Positions 1 through 8,054 of a stretch of DNA of 49,766 nt are shown here, in pieces; the stretch's first letter is position 1, and each line of letters opens with the position of its first letter. The notes under the pieces were generated by a model, which saw nothing but the letters and a program-made list of their open reading frames with translations, made no database searches and was not told where the DNA came from. The stretch is from Verrucomicrobiota bacterium. Its GTDB lineage: Bacteria > Verrucomicrobiota > Verrucomicrobiia > Methylacidiphilales > UBA1321. The DNA lies in contig JABDGH010000015.1 in NCBI GenBank assembly GCA_013286145.1, positions 1,574 through 51,339 of the forward strand, written 5' to 3'. Position numbers and translations under genes: made by a program.

Positions 1-2176
1 TCTCCAGTGCTTCATCAACCTTCAACGTCACCACGGTCATCGCCACCTGTTTGCGCGACTCGTCATCCGAGCGAATGGAAAGATTCACCATCACCTTGTC
101 CTTCTCGGTCAACGTCTGGTCGGCGGGTTGATCGCTGTCGCCGCCATCCTTCGCCACGCGCTGCGTCTGGCGCGTGAAATTATCGACCCGGCCCAGCGTC
201 CTGATCTGCGTGAGAAACGGCTCGATCTGGTCGGGCGCAACCATCACCTGGATATCGGCGGTCACGCTGTCCGAATTGTGATGCAGGTCGGCCTGGAGAA
301 TCTGGGCCTTCATGTCCTCCGCTGTGTGGCGCGCCTGTTGGAAGGTCTCCTCGACGTTGGTGGCGAAGAGCGAGAAATTATCCTGCTCCTTGAGTAGGTA
401 AGCCGCCGCCTGGTTGAGATCTTTCTCGCGCACATGCATCGTCACCGTCGCGTACTGCACCTGGAAATCATAGACCTTCAGGTCACCCTGCATCTCTTCG
501 ATCTGGCCGCGCACCCGCCCCAGTTCGCGCTCCACTTCGAGCAGATCAGAGACCTTGCCGTTGCTGCGCTTGAGCAAGTCCTGCAACTGCGCCTCCATCC
601 GGCGCGAGTTATCGAGCCGCGCCTGCGTGTCGAAATAGGCCTTGGTCACGTCATCGGTCTTGATCATCTGGTTCTTGAGCTGGCCCAGGTCGCGCAGTTG
701 GAGCAGGAAACCATCGAGATTTTTCGGCAACACCTTCACCACGACGGTGCCCTGCAACTTGCCGTTGCCGCCCCGTTGCGAATTATTAGTATCGACGTAA
801 CCGCCCGCGGCCTTGGTCAGCGTCGCGATCTCGTCCATCGCGATCTGGAAGCTCTTCACTTCGAGTTCCAACTCGGCGTTGCGGATCAGCTTGCGGCTCG
901 GGTCTTCGGTGGTGGTGGTATCGGTTGCGGCTTTGGTGGGAGAATTTACGGGTGCCGGAGTAGTTGGAGCAGCAGGTACGAGATCGGCGGAGGCTATAAA
1001 TTTCGTACCATTGACGTCGGGGTTACCACTCTTATCACGTAAAGCATTATATGATTCTTGATTTTGTGTACTAGCCACTGAGCGGTTGACGATGGAAGCG
1101 GCGGCTATTTTCGGCGAGTAGTCGTTTCCTACCATAGAATCGTTGCGACTCCTTAAAGTGCCCCCTTGTGGTAATGCGTTCGTGCTGGCTATCGGTTGTG
1201 CAGGTGGCGTTGCCTGATAATTATAAGCTAATCCCTCAATAGGCATACCAGCCCATGCTGATGACTTATTTTTCGTACTAGCCACTGAGTGGTCGAAAAT
1301 ACCGAGAACTCTGGGGCCTTGTGGAGTAGCCATCGGCGGTGCAGGTGACGTTTGGGCGATGGAAATCTTTGCAGCATTTACATTAAAGCTATTATTATTG
1401 AATTGAGGGGCGTCCGCACCCCCAGCAGCGTATTTTTGAAGGTCTGCTACCGATGCTTCAGTGACCCTATCGATAGACTTTTTCAAATTATTATGGGCTA
1501 CTGCTGACGTAGATAACTGGGCCTTTTCAAAGCTTTTTTGAAAATTTTCCTCTCTAGGCAGCTCGTTATTATCTACTACCATAGCTGTGTCGCCGGACGT
1601 GGGAGTGCCATTGGTGACCAGTGCACCATTTTGAACCTCCTCGGTACCCCGCATGGTGGCAGTATTCGCGGCCTCTCTTTTAGCTTCTTCAAAAGTTTGT
1701 ACCGAGTCGTGCCCCACGAATGTCCGTTTTTGCGCCTGCATAATATCAGCACTCATGACCGCAAACTGGCTCTTGATTTGATCGCTAGCCATTTCAAAGC
1801 TGGCCACGGCCAGGATGGCAATCAGCCCGAACGCCACGCCATATTGCCACCAGCGACGGCTGGCAAAGAATCGCCTCGTGCCGAACCATAACATCACAAG
1901 ACTCTCCCACGCACTCTCGCGGTGTTGTTCCATCTGCTGAATTTTGCGGCGCACCCCGGAGATCATCCGCTGTTCAAAAGCCGAGTCGGGTTGGACATCG
2001 AGATACGTTTTGGCGAGCAGGTCATGCATAAGTTGGGCTTTCCGGTAAGCCGCAAGGGCGGCGGGATCGTTTTTCAGTCGGGTATCAAGTTGTGTCCGCT
2101 CCGCAGGCGTCAGTTCGTCGTGCAAGGCGGCGGCGATCAAATCGTCGAGTGGATCGTGGGGTGAATTCGTTTTCAT
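1..2176 (-). CDS. DUF4349 membrane protein / probable anti-sigma partner (partial, runs off left edge)
   Basis: The frame stays open from an ATG at 2176 to the window edge (725 codons read, no stop), so the C-terminus is missing. Residues 1-80 are a charged helical region with the DELTPAERTQLD pattern seen at the start of many anti-sigma factors, but without a zinc-binding HxxxC. One membrane helix follows at about 110-130. Residues 140-425 are a low-complexity Asn/Ser/Thr/Ala/Pro linker that is clearly more AT-rich than the rest. DUF4349 occupies about 426-590 (starts near RKLIRNAELELEV, with a coiled coil at 520-565). Residues 635-675 look like a second, shorter copy of the DUF4349 beta segment (VMVAPDQIEPFLTQIRTLGR against VKVLPKNLDGFLLQLRDLGQ). 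Its start overlaps the sigma factor stop as ATGA, so the two are probably co-translated. Inference: it holds or modulates that sigma factor at the inner membrane. Confidence 0.85.
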   Translation of the reverse strand, partial: MKTNSPHDPLDDLIAAALHDELTPAERTQLDTRLKNDPAALAAYRKAQLMHDLLAKTYLDVQPDSAFEQRMISGVRRKIQQMEQHRESAWESLVMLWFGTRRFFASRRWWQYGVAFGLIAILAVASFEMASDQIKSQFAVMSADIMQAQKRTFVGHDSVQTFEEAKREAANTATMRGTEEVQNGALVTNGTPTSGDTAMVVDNNELPREENFQKSFEKAQLSTSAVAHNNLKKSIDRVTEASVADLQKYAAGGADAPQFNNNSFNVNAAKISIAQTSPAPPMATPQGPRVLGIFDHSVASTKNKSSAWAGMPIEGLAYNYQATPPAQPIASTNALPQGGTLRSRNDSMVGNDYSPKIAAASIVNRSVASTQNQESYNALRDKSGNPDVNGTKFIASADLVPAAPTTPAPVNSPTKAATDTTTTEDPSRKLIRNAELELEVKSFQIAMDEIATLTKAAGGYVDTNNSQRGGNGKLQGTVVVKVLPKNLDGFLLQLRDLGQLKNQMIKTDDVTKAYFDTQARLDNSRRMEAQLQDLLKRSNGKVSDLLEVERELGRVRGQIEEMQGDLKVYDFQVQYATVTMHVREKDLNQAAAYLLKEQDNFSLFATNVEETFQQARHTAEDMKAQILQADLHHNSDSVTADIQVMVAPDQIEPFLTQIRTLGRVDNFTRQTQRVAKDGGDSDQPADQTLTEKDKVMVNLSIRSDDESRKQVAMTVVTLKVDEALE

Positions 2177-2805
2177 AGGGTGCTTCTTTCGAGTTCGGGC
2201 ATGCGGCGCAACGTCCCCAGCGCGCGGCCCAGGATTCCGCGCAACGCGCCGTTGCTCAGTCCCATTGTTGTTTCAATCGCCCGGTAATCGAGTCCCTCCA
2301 GGTAGCGGAGCGTCAGCGCGGTGCGATGTTCCTCCGGCAATTTTCCCAGCGCGCGGCGAAGATGCGCCTGGGATTCCTCCTGCTCCATGGCTGAGCCGGG
2401 TGTCGCGACCCGGTCATCGACCATCGCGTCGAAAGCATCACTCGATGCCTGGGGACGCCGACGTCGAAGTCGATCCCGCGCGCCGTTACGTGTCACGGTC
2501 AGGAGCCATGCGGGAAATTTTTCAGGCTCGCGCAGGCTGCTGCCCATCTGGTGCGCCTTGAGAAAAGTGTCCTGGACGATGTCCTCCGCTTCCGATTGAT
2601 CCTGCAATATCGCGTAGGCCACGACATAAACCCGGCGGCTGTACATGCGGATAACCGTCTCGAATGCCTCCTCGTCACCAGCAAGCGCCTCCATGATCAT
2701 GATCCGCTCGGCGGAATCCATCGTGAGGGGAGTGTCGATTGCGACGGATTGAGGAGTTGGTTGAGGCGAAGTCACAAGGTACATTGTGTCAGTTAATTGC
2801 GGCAT
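2173..2805 (-). CDS. ECF-type RNA polymerase sigma factor
   Basis: This 210-residue protein has the two-domain layout of extracytoplasmic-function sigma factors. Region 2 is at about 40-115, with the EAEDIVQDTFLKAHQ helix that contacts core polymerase and the FPAWLLTVTRNGARDRLRRR segment that binds the -10 element. Region 4 is at about 148-205 (LPEEHRTALTLRYLEGLDYR, then a helix-turn-helix). It directs RNA polymerase to a small regulon, usually its own operon among others. The stop overlaps the start of the downstream DUF4349 protein (ATGA), a typical sigma/anti-sigma arrangement. The first 30 residues before region 2 are poorly conserved in character, so a later Met (2784 or 2721) is also possible as the start. 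The target promoter cannot be deduced from this window. Confidence 0.92.
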   Translation of the reverse strand: MPQLTDTMYLVTSPQPTPQSVAIDTPLTMDSAERIMIMEALAGDEEAFETVIRMYSRRVYVVAYAILQDQSEAEDIVQDTFLKAHQMGSSLREPEKFPAWLLTVTRNGARDRLRRRRPQASSDAFDAMVDDRVATPGSAMEQEESQAHLRRALGKLPEEHRTALTLRYLEGLDYRAIETTMGLSNGALRGILGRALGTLRRMPELERSTL

Positions 2806-2907
2806 GTCGAAGGTGCATCCACCTGCATAGACGCAGCAGATTCGGAAACCGCGCGAATATCTTTAAAATATTTTTTGAAGACAGTAGCAGCAACGGCTCA
2901 GGACTCC

Positions 2908-3200
2908 GTCATCCCGAGCGGAGGTGAGCCGGAAAGTCTATTTAAGCGCATCGTTAACCCGAACCGCAGTCGAGGGATATTGCCTGCCAGCCGATAAATA
3001 ATAAAAAGCGCAGAAAGGTTTTTTAGCAGAGTATGGCTGCCCGCTTACAGCACGAGCGACAAGCGGGAGTCCCTTCTGGTGTTTGAAAATTTGACGACGC
3101 CATCTTCACGTTTGGTTTATCACGCCATGTCCTTCGACTCCGCCTCGGGTCAACCGCAAGCTTGACCAACACTTTTCGCCTCGGCTCCGCTCAGGATGAC
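2908..3200. repeat. Intergenic repeat element, GTCATYCYGAGC-bounded (copy 1)
   Basis: The gap 2806-3285 holds no convincing gene. From 2908 to 3200 it contains an element that begins GTCATCCCGAGCGGAGG and ends with the inverted form CGCTCAGGATGAC. Its first 185 bases (2907-3091) are repeated in inverted orientation at 5146-5330 with about 13 mismatches by hand alignment (roughly 93 percent identity). The remaining 2806-2906 is AT-rich and probably carries the sigma-factor promoter; a short hairpin (AGGTG-CATC-CACCT) sits just before its start codon. Confidence 0.8.
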
Positions 3201-3285
3201 AAGAGGAGACATAAGTCTGGATCAGTCAAAAATATTTTAGTCACATTTTCAGTCGTCAATTCCGTTAATTCCGGCAAAATCAGCC

Positions 3286-3465
3286 ATGCTCGTCGAAATT
3301 CAGGTACAATGCCCGCATTGCGGCGAAGTCATCACAACGATGGCTGATACCTCGCAGGGCGACTACACGACCATCGAGGATTGCGAAGTCTGCTGCGCGC
3401 CCATGAATATCGAAGTCATCTGCGAACCTGATCGCGTGGAAGAAGTTCGCGTAACCCTGGCTTAG
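3286..3465 (+). CDS. CPXCG-motif cysteine-rich small protein
   Basis: This is a 59-residue frame starting at ATG 3286. It reads MLVEIQVQCPHCGEVI, giving the CPxCG zinc-knuckle signature, followed about 25 residues later by a second cysteine group (DCEVCCAPM). This matches the small CPXCG-motif family of bacterial proteins in length and in both cysteine pairs; the family has no established function, and metal binding is inferred from the cysteines. It lies 10 bases upstream of the pantothenate kinase gene on the same strand and probably shares its transcript. The start is supported because translation from it places the first Cys pair at the family's usual position. Confidence 0.85.
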   Translation: MLVEIQVQCPHCGEVITTMADTSQGDYTTIEDCEVCCAPMNIEVICEPDRVEEVRVTLA

Positions 3466-3475
3466 CCATACGAAT

Positions 3476-4234
3476 ATGCCCAAATCTCAATTTCTCCTCA
3501 TCGACGCAGGCAGCACGCGCCTCAAATGGGCGACGGCTGGCCTTCGCGGAAAAATCTCCCCTGCCGGTGAAATCGCCACAAAAGAAGCCACTCCCGCATG
3601 GATACGTTCGCTCTCCCTGAAATTTCCACGGCATCTGACGATTCTCGCTTCCGTGGTCCCGAGGATACTCCCCTATTTCCGGCGGGATTTTGTGGAACGC
3701 CTGCATATCGTTAGCGGCGCTTTTTCCGACCTGGGGATTCGTTTTAATTATCCCAATCCTGCTGAAATCGGGGCCGACCGTCTTGCCACCGCCGTGGCCG
3801 CACATGCCGATGGACAATGGCCGGTCATCACCGTGACCTGCGGCACGGCAACCGCCTTCACGGTTCTCGATGCCAGGGGAAGACTTTGCGGCGGGGTCAT
3901 TGCGCCAGGCCTGCAAACGCAGCTTGATGCGCTTCTCGGAGCCACCGCCCAGTTGCCCTCCACGAAGCTGCGCCCCACGCGGCATTATCTCGCCCGTTCC
4001 ACCGAGGAGGCGATTCGCGCCGGGGTTGTGCTTAATTTCCAAGGCGGGGTAAAAGAAATTCTCGCGCGGTTAAGCGAGGCTTTGCCCGGACGGCGTCCGC
4101 CCCGCATTCTTCTCACGGGTGGGAATGCCCATTACCTTCGTAACGCTCTCGATGTTCCTGTCGTGCTCAGGCCTTTACTCGTTCTCGAGGGTCTGCGCAT
4201 CATAGCGGCCCGGGCTTTTATCGACAGGCCATGA
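3476..4234 (+). CDS. coaX: Type III pantothenate kinase
   Basis: This 252-residue cytoplasmic enzyme phosphorylates pantothenate, the first step of coenzyme A synthesis. It shows the ASKHA-fold motifs of the CoaX family: the phosphate-1 loop DAGSTRLKWA (residues 10-19), the catalytic GADR at about 98-101, and the CGTATAFTVLD adenosine/phosphate segment near 122 followed by GGVIAPGLQ. In many CoaX proteins the segment before GTAT reads V-D-x-G-T-A-T; here it is V-T-C-G-T-A-T, so one acidic residue is replaced. I do not know if that affects activity. The stop overlaps the start of trpA (ATGA), so the two are likely co-translated. There is no metabolic link to tryptophan; the pairing looks like simple operon packing. 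Confidence 0.9.
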   Translation: MPKSQFLLIDAGSTRLKWATAGLRGKISPAGEIATKEATPAWIRSLSLKFPRHLTILASVVPRILPYFRRDFVERLHIVSGAFSDLGIRFNYPNPAEIGADRLATAVAAHADGQWPVITVTCGTATAFTVLDARGRLCGGVIAPGLQTQLDALLGATAQLPSTKLRPTRHYLARSTEEAIRAGVVLNFQGGVKEILARLSEALPGRRPPRILLTGGNAHYLRNALDVPVVLRPLLVLEGLRIIAARAFIDRP

Positions 4235-5052
4235 ATTCGAATTCCAAAAATCGTATTGATCGCAAGTTCCGCGAATTGAAGGCGCGCGGTCAAAAGGCCT
4301 TTGTCGCCTACATTACAGCAGGTGATCCCTCGCCCGAACGCACCCCCGACCTGGTTTGGGCCTTGGAGCGGGCCGGGGCCGATATTGTGGAACTGGGCGT
4401 TCCCTTTTCCGATCCCCTCGCCGACGGTGTCGTTAATCAACTCTCGGCCCAGCGTGCGCTCGAGGCGGGAACCACGCCGCCACGCATCATGGATATTCTT
4501 AAGGCCGTGCGGGCGCAGTCCCAGATTCCCATTGTTCTCTACATGTATTTCAACCTCATTTACGCCTACGGGATCGAGCGTTTTTGCATGCACGCCCATC
4601 AGGCTGGCGCGGATGGCGTTCTTGTGCTCGATTTGCCGCCCGAGGAATCGCAGGGTACGACCGGGGTAGGCACACGATTGGGCGATGGCAGCCTGCGCCG
4701 CATATCACTTGTGGCACCGACCACCCCTGCCGATCGCATTCCCAAGATCATCGAAAAGGCTTCCGGGTTTGTTTATTACATTTCACGCGAAGGTGTTACT
4801 GGTATGCAGGAACACGTGGCGGGTAGCATCGGCGGTCGGATTGATCTTCTGCGCAAGCATACCTCGCTGCCCATTTGCGTCGGCTTTGGCATTTCCACGC
4901 CTGAACAGGCACACGCCGTTGCCCGTCAGGCCGACGGGGCCGTGGTCGGAAGCGCGATTGTCAACCGCATCGCGGAGTGGGGTCGCGACAAGGATCTGAC
5001 CAAAAAGCTGGAAGCCTTTGCGCGGCCCATTGCCCAGGCGATTCATTCTTAA
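4231..5052 (+). CDS. trpA: Tryptophan synthase alpha subunit
   Basis: This 273-residue TIM-barrel protein cleaves indole-3-glycerol phosphate to indole and glyceraldehyde 3-phosphate, working in an alpha2-beta2 complex with TrpB. The catalytic glutamate and aspartate are visible in VELGVPFSDPLADG (about residues 50-63). The phosphate-binding C-terminal loops are seen in VGFGISTPEQ and DGAVVGSAIV. Length is normal for the family. The start ATG at 4231 overlaps the coaX stop. No other trp gene is in the window, so trpA is separated from trpB here. Confidence 0.96.
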   Translation: MNSNSKNRIDRKFRELKARGQKAFVAYITAGDPSPERTPDLVWALERAGADIVELGVPFSDPLADGVVNQLSAQRALEAGTTPPRIMDILKAVRAQSQIPIVLYMYFNLIYAYGIERFCMHAHQAGADGVLVLDLPPEESQGTTGVGTRLGDGSLRRISLVAPTTPADRIPKIIEKASGFVYYISREGVTGMQEHVAGSIGGRIDLLRKHTSLPICVGFGISTPEQAHAVARQADGAVVGSAIVNRIAEWGRDKDLTKKLEAFARPIAQAIHS

Positions 5053-5078
5053 AATAGAAGTTCCATCACAAGAGAGCC

Positions 5079-5329
5079 GTCATTCCGAGCGAAGTCGAGG
5101 AATCGGTATTCCCCCTTGTTCCCAAGTTGCACTTGGGAACAAGAGAATTTTCAAACACCAGAAAGGACTCCCGCTTGTCGCTCGTGCTGAAAGCGGGCAG
5201 CCATACTCTGCTGAAAAATCTTTCGGCGCTTTTTATTATTTATTGGCCAGCAGGCAATATCCCTCGACTGCGGTTCGAGTTAACGATGCGCTTAAACAGA
5301 CTTTGCGACTCACCTCCGCTCGGGATGAC
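5079..5329. repeat. Intergenic repeat element, GTCATYCYGAGC-bounded (copy 2, inverted relative to copy 1)
   Basis: The gap 5053-5402 contains no gene. The element opens with GTCATTCCGAGCGAAGTCG at 5079 and closes with the inverted form CTCGGGATGAC at 5329. Bases 5146-5330 are the inverted near-copy of 2907-3091. A nested perfect hairpin at 5115-5143 is absent from copy 1. The remaining 5331-5402 precedes the TPR gene and presumably holds its promoter, but I see no clear consensus boxes or ribosome-binding site. Confidence 0.8.
5115..5143. repeat. Perfect 13-bp hairpin inside repeat copy 2
   Basis: CTTGTTCCCAAGT, a TGC loop, then ACTTGGGAACAAG: a perfect 13-base-pair stem 62 bases downstream of the trpA stop. 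It could end trpA transcription, but no U-run follows, and copy 1 of the surrounding element lacks it. It looks like a separate small palindrome nested in the repeat. Confidence 0.6.
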
Positions 5330-5402
5330 AGGGGTGTTTTATTTTTCGGACTTGGAAGCGTTCCACACTTGTTTCTGGTCTGAAAATTGCTAAATTGTTC
5401 TT

Positions 5403-6914
5403 ATGCTTCCAAGCCGAGCCACTCTCCTGGCACTGGCATTCGTTTTCCCCTTCTTCGTTCCGGTTGCGCTTGCTTCCAGTTCCGACCAATTGACGAAAAA
5501 GGGCAGGCAGGCTCAGGCCTATAACGCCTCGGGCACCGATAAATATACCCGGGACGATCTCGACGGTGCGATTGACGATTACGACCACGCTCTTCGCCTC
5601 GACCCCGGGTTTGCCAAGGCCTATTACAATCGTGGCTTGGCCAAGTACGACAAGGGCGATTTCAAGGAGGCTATCTTCGATTACGATGAGGCCATCCGGC
5701 TCAACCCCCAATACGAGGACGCTTATGTCAACCGGGCCTTGGCGAAGGATAATATCAACGATCTCGAGGGCGCGATTGCCGACGATAACCTGGCCCTTAA
5801 ACTTACCCCGAACGATCCCTTCGTTTTCAATAATCGCGGATGGGCCAAGTATCGTAAAGGCGATACGGATGCCGCCATTCTCGATTATACCCTGGCCATT
5901 CAACTGAATCCTAAAATGTCGCAGCCCTACAACGACCGCGGTGTTGCGGAAAAGGAAAAGGGCGCGACGGACTTGGCCATTGCCGATTATACCCGGGCGA
6001 TTCAACTGGAACCCAGGGACACCCAGGCTTATTACAATCGCGCCATTGCCCACAGCGATGAAGGGAAAACCGATGACGCCATCACGGACCTGGATGGAGC
6101 GCTCCAGATCAATCCGGGCTATGCCGATGCCTATCTTTATCGCGGCGAATTAAAGAGCCAAAAAGAAGATTGGGATGGCGCCCTCGCCGACTACGATCAA
6201 GCCATCGCGTTTCATCCGAAATCTTCCGAGGCTTACAACGAACGCGGTCTCGCCTGGTATCACAAGGGCAGTGGCGATTCCGCTAAAACCGACTTTGACC
6301 GGGCTATTGAGATCAACCCGAATAATGTCGAGGCCTACAATAATCGCGGCAACGTAAAAAAAGATTTGCAGGACTGGACTGGTGCGCTCGCCGACTACAA
6401 TCAAGCGCTCGAGATCAATCCCAAATATGCCTATGCCTGCAATAATCGCGGCATTGTGGAACAGGCCACCGGCGCGTGGGACAGCGCCTTCGCCGATTAT
6501 ACCCTGGCGTTGAAACTCGATCCCAAGGATGTCGAAGCGTATGGCAATCTCGCTTCATTGCTTGATGCCCGGGGAGATTGGAATGGAGCCATCTCGTATG
6601 CGAACAAGGCCATCCTGATCGACCATAACTTTACGCAAGCCTACAATAATCGCGGGGTCGCCGAATATCATAAGCACGATCTGGCCGGAGCCATGGCCGA
6701 TTACGATCGTGCCCTGCAAATTGATCCGAACGACGAACACGCCTACAACAACCGGGGCTTGGCCGAGCAAGACCGGGGCGACCTGGAGGCGGCTGTCATG
6801 GACTTCGACCTTGCGATCCGTATCAACCCTCAATTCTCCGCAGCGCAATATAATCGCGCTTGGGCCAAATATGATCAGGGCGATATCCTCGGTGCGCTCT
6901 TCGATCTTTTTTAA
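5403..6914 (+). CDS. Exported tetratricopeptide-repeat protein (13.5 TPRs)
   Basis: This 503-residue protein has a signal peptide (hydrophobic 7-24, cleavage near VALASSS). Thirteen consecutive 34-residue TPR units then run from about residue 39, each close to the pattern AYYNRGLAKYDKGDF-EAI-DYD-AI-LNP. A fourteenth unit is cut short after its second helix begins (ends GALFDLF). TPR solenoids bind peptides or organise complexes; with an export signal it should act in the periplasm or at the envelope. No catalytic domain is present, so a specific function cannot be given. It converges with alr, whose end lies 10 bases beyond the stop. Confidence 0.85.
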   Translation: MLPSRATLLALAFVFPFFVPVALASSSDQLTKKGRQAQAYNASGTDKYTRDDLDGAIDDYDHALRLDPGFAKAYYNRGLAKYDKGDFKEAIFDYDEAIRLNPQYEDAYVNRALAKDNINDLEGAIADDNLALKLTPNDPFVFNNRGWAKYRKGDTDAAILDYTLAIQLNPKMSQPYNDRGVAEKEKGATDLAIADYTRAIQLEPRDTQAYYNRAIAHSDEGKTDDAITDLDGALQINPGYADAYLYRGELKSQKEDWDGALADYDQAIAFHPKSSEAYNERGLAWYHKGSGDSAKTDFDRAIEINPNNVEAYNNRGNVKKDLQDWTGALADYNQALEINPKYAYACNNRGIVEQATGAWDSAFADYTLALKLDPKDVEAYGNLASLLDARGDWNGAISYANKAILIDHNFTQAYNNRGVAEYHKHDLAGAMADYDRALQIDPNDEHAYNNRGLAEQDRGDLEAAVMDFDLAIRINPQFSAAQYNRAWAKYDQGDILGALFDLF

Positions 6915-6924
6915 GTAACCATCG

Positions 6925-8046
6925 CTATAGGCTGCTCGTATCGGTGCGGAAATTCCGATAAACCCGTGGCACCCGCGCTCCGATATTCGTGAGAATTTCC
7001 CACGGGATCGTTTGGGCCTGCGTCGCCAGTTCGCGAGCCGTGATTTCTCCACTGCCCTGACGTCCGAGGGCAACCACTTCGTCACCAACCCGGCAACCCG
7101 GCACGCGCGTCACATCGACAACGATTTGATCCATAGTCACGCGCCCACGAATGGGACACCGTTTTCCGCGAATCAGCAAATGTCCCTTGTTGGAGTTAAG
7201 CCGGAAATAACCGTCACCATATCCCATTGCGACGATGGCCTGTTGCTCGGTTGAACGAACGCGATAGGTCGCGCCATAACTGACCGTGCGCCCGGGCTTC
7301 ATCTCGCGCAAAAGACTGACGCGGCTTTTCCAGGTCAGGACGGGACGCAATCCCAGGTGCTTGTCCTTCGCATTTGGTGTGACGCCATAAAGCGCCAGCC
7401 CTGCCCGCACGAGGTCGGCATGAAAACCGTACCGATGCGTAATCGCCGGACTATTCGCCGCATGACACAAAAGACCTTTGTTCTCCGCAAAAAAAGGCGA
7501 AACCGCCTTCCACTGCGCCCGGGTCAATTTCGGATCATCATCCGCCGAGGCAAAATGGGTGCACAATCCTTTCACCACGAGATTCGGCAGACGACGAATG
7601 CGAGCCAGTTCCTTGCGCGCTTCTTCGTGCCAGCAACCGAGCCGACCCATGCCGGTATCGATTTTAAAATGGACTTCCGCCCGCTTGCCCTGGGCATGGG
7701 CGATTCGATTCAGAACCTGCGCTTCGCGATAAGACGAAAGAATCGGAATCAGTTTATACCGCACGGCTTCGTCCATTTCTTCCGACAGCGTGGCGCTGAG
7801 CAACAAAATAGGCCGCTTGATGCCCGCCTTACGCAATGCAACCCCTTCGGCCACGTTGGCCACACCCAGCCAATCGACTCCGATCCTGTCCATCTCGCAC
7901 GAAGTGGCGATCAGGCCATGGCCATAGGCGTTCGCTTTCACCACGGCCATCAGTTGCGTGGTGCGCGGAATCAGGCTCCGCACGATTTTTAAATTGTGAC
8001 GCAGGGCGCGTCCGTCAACTTCCACCCAGGAACGGCGATTGAGCAT
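6925..8046 (-). CDS. alr: Alanine racemase
   Basis: This 373-residue PLP enzyme interconverts L- and D-alanine, supplying D-Ala for peptidoglycan. The PLP lysine is Lys37 in VVKANAYGHG. The second catalytic tyrosine lies in the VSYGATYR region near residue 260, and the GYGDGYFR and RGRVTMDQIVVDVT segments are typical of the C-terminal beta domain. Length is normal. It is the last gene of a dense minus-strand run (metG, CPBP protease, thiL, tsaE, tsaB, alr) with only 8 bases separating it from tsaB, so it is probably expressed with them. Confidence 0.96.
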   Translation of the reverse strand: MLNRRSWVEVDGRALRHNLKIVRSLIPRTTQLMAVVKANAYGHGLIATSCEMDRIGVDWLGVANVAEGVALRKAGIKRPILLLSATLSEEMDEAVRYKLIPILSSYREAQVLNRIAHAQGKRAEVHFKIDTGMGRLGCWHEEARKELARIRRLPNLVVKGLCTHFASADDDPKLTRAQWKAVSPFFAENKGLLCHAANSPAITHRYGFHADLVRAGLALYGVTPNAKDKHLGLRPVLTWKSRVSLLREMKPGRTVSYGATYRVRSTEQQAIVAMGYGDGYFRLNSNKGHLLIRGKRCPIRGRVTMDQIVVDVTRVPGCRVGDEVVALGRQGSGEITARELATQAQTIPWEILTNIGARVPRVYRNFRTDTSSL

Positions 8047-8054
8047 GGCGACGA

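Noticed and set aside
434-1042. 202-residue plus-strand frame, plus neighbours at 128-397, 1538-1891 and 1922-2164
   Set aside because: All are antisense to the open DUF4349 frame, which reads cleanly for 725 codons on the minus strand.
5310-6053. 247-residue minus-strand frame rich in Ile/Val/Gly repeats
   Set aside because: It is antisense to the TPR gene; the repetitive composition is the shadow of the repeated TPR codons.
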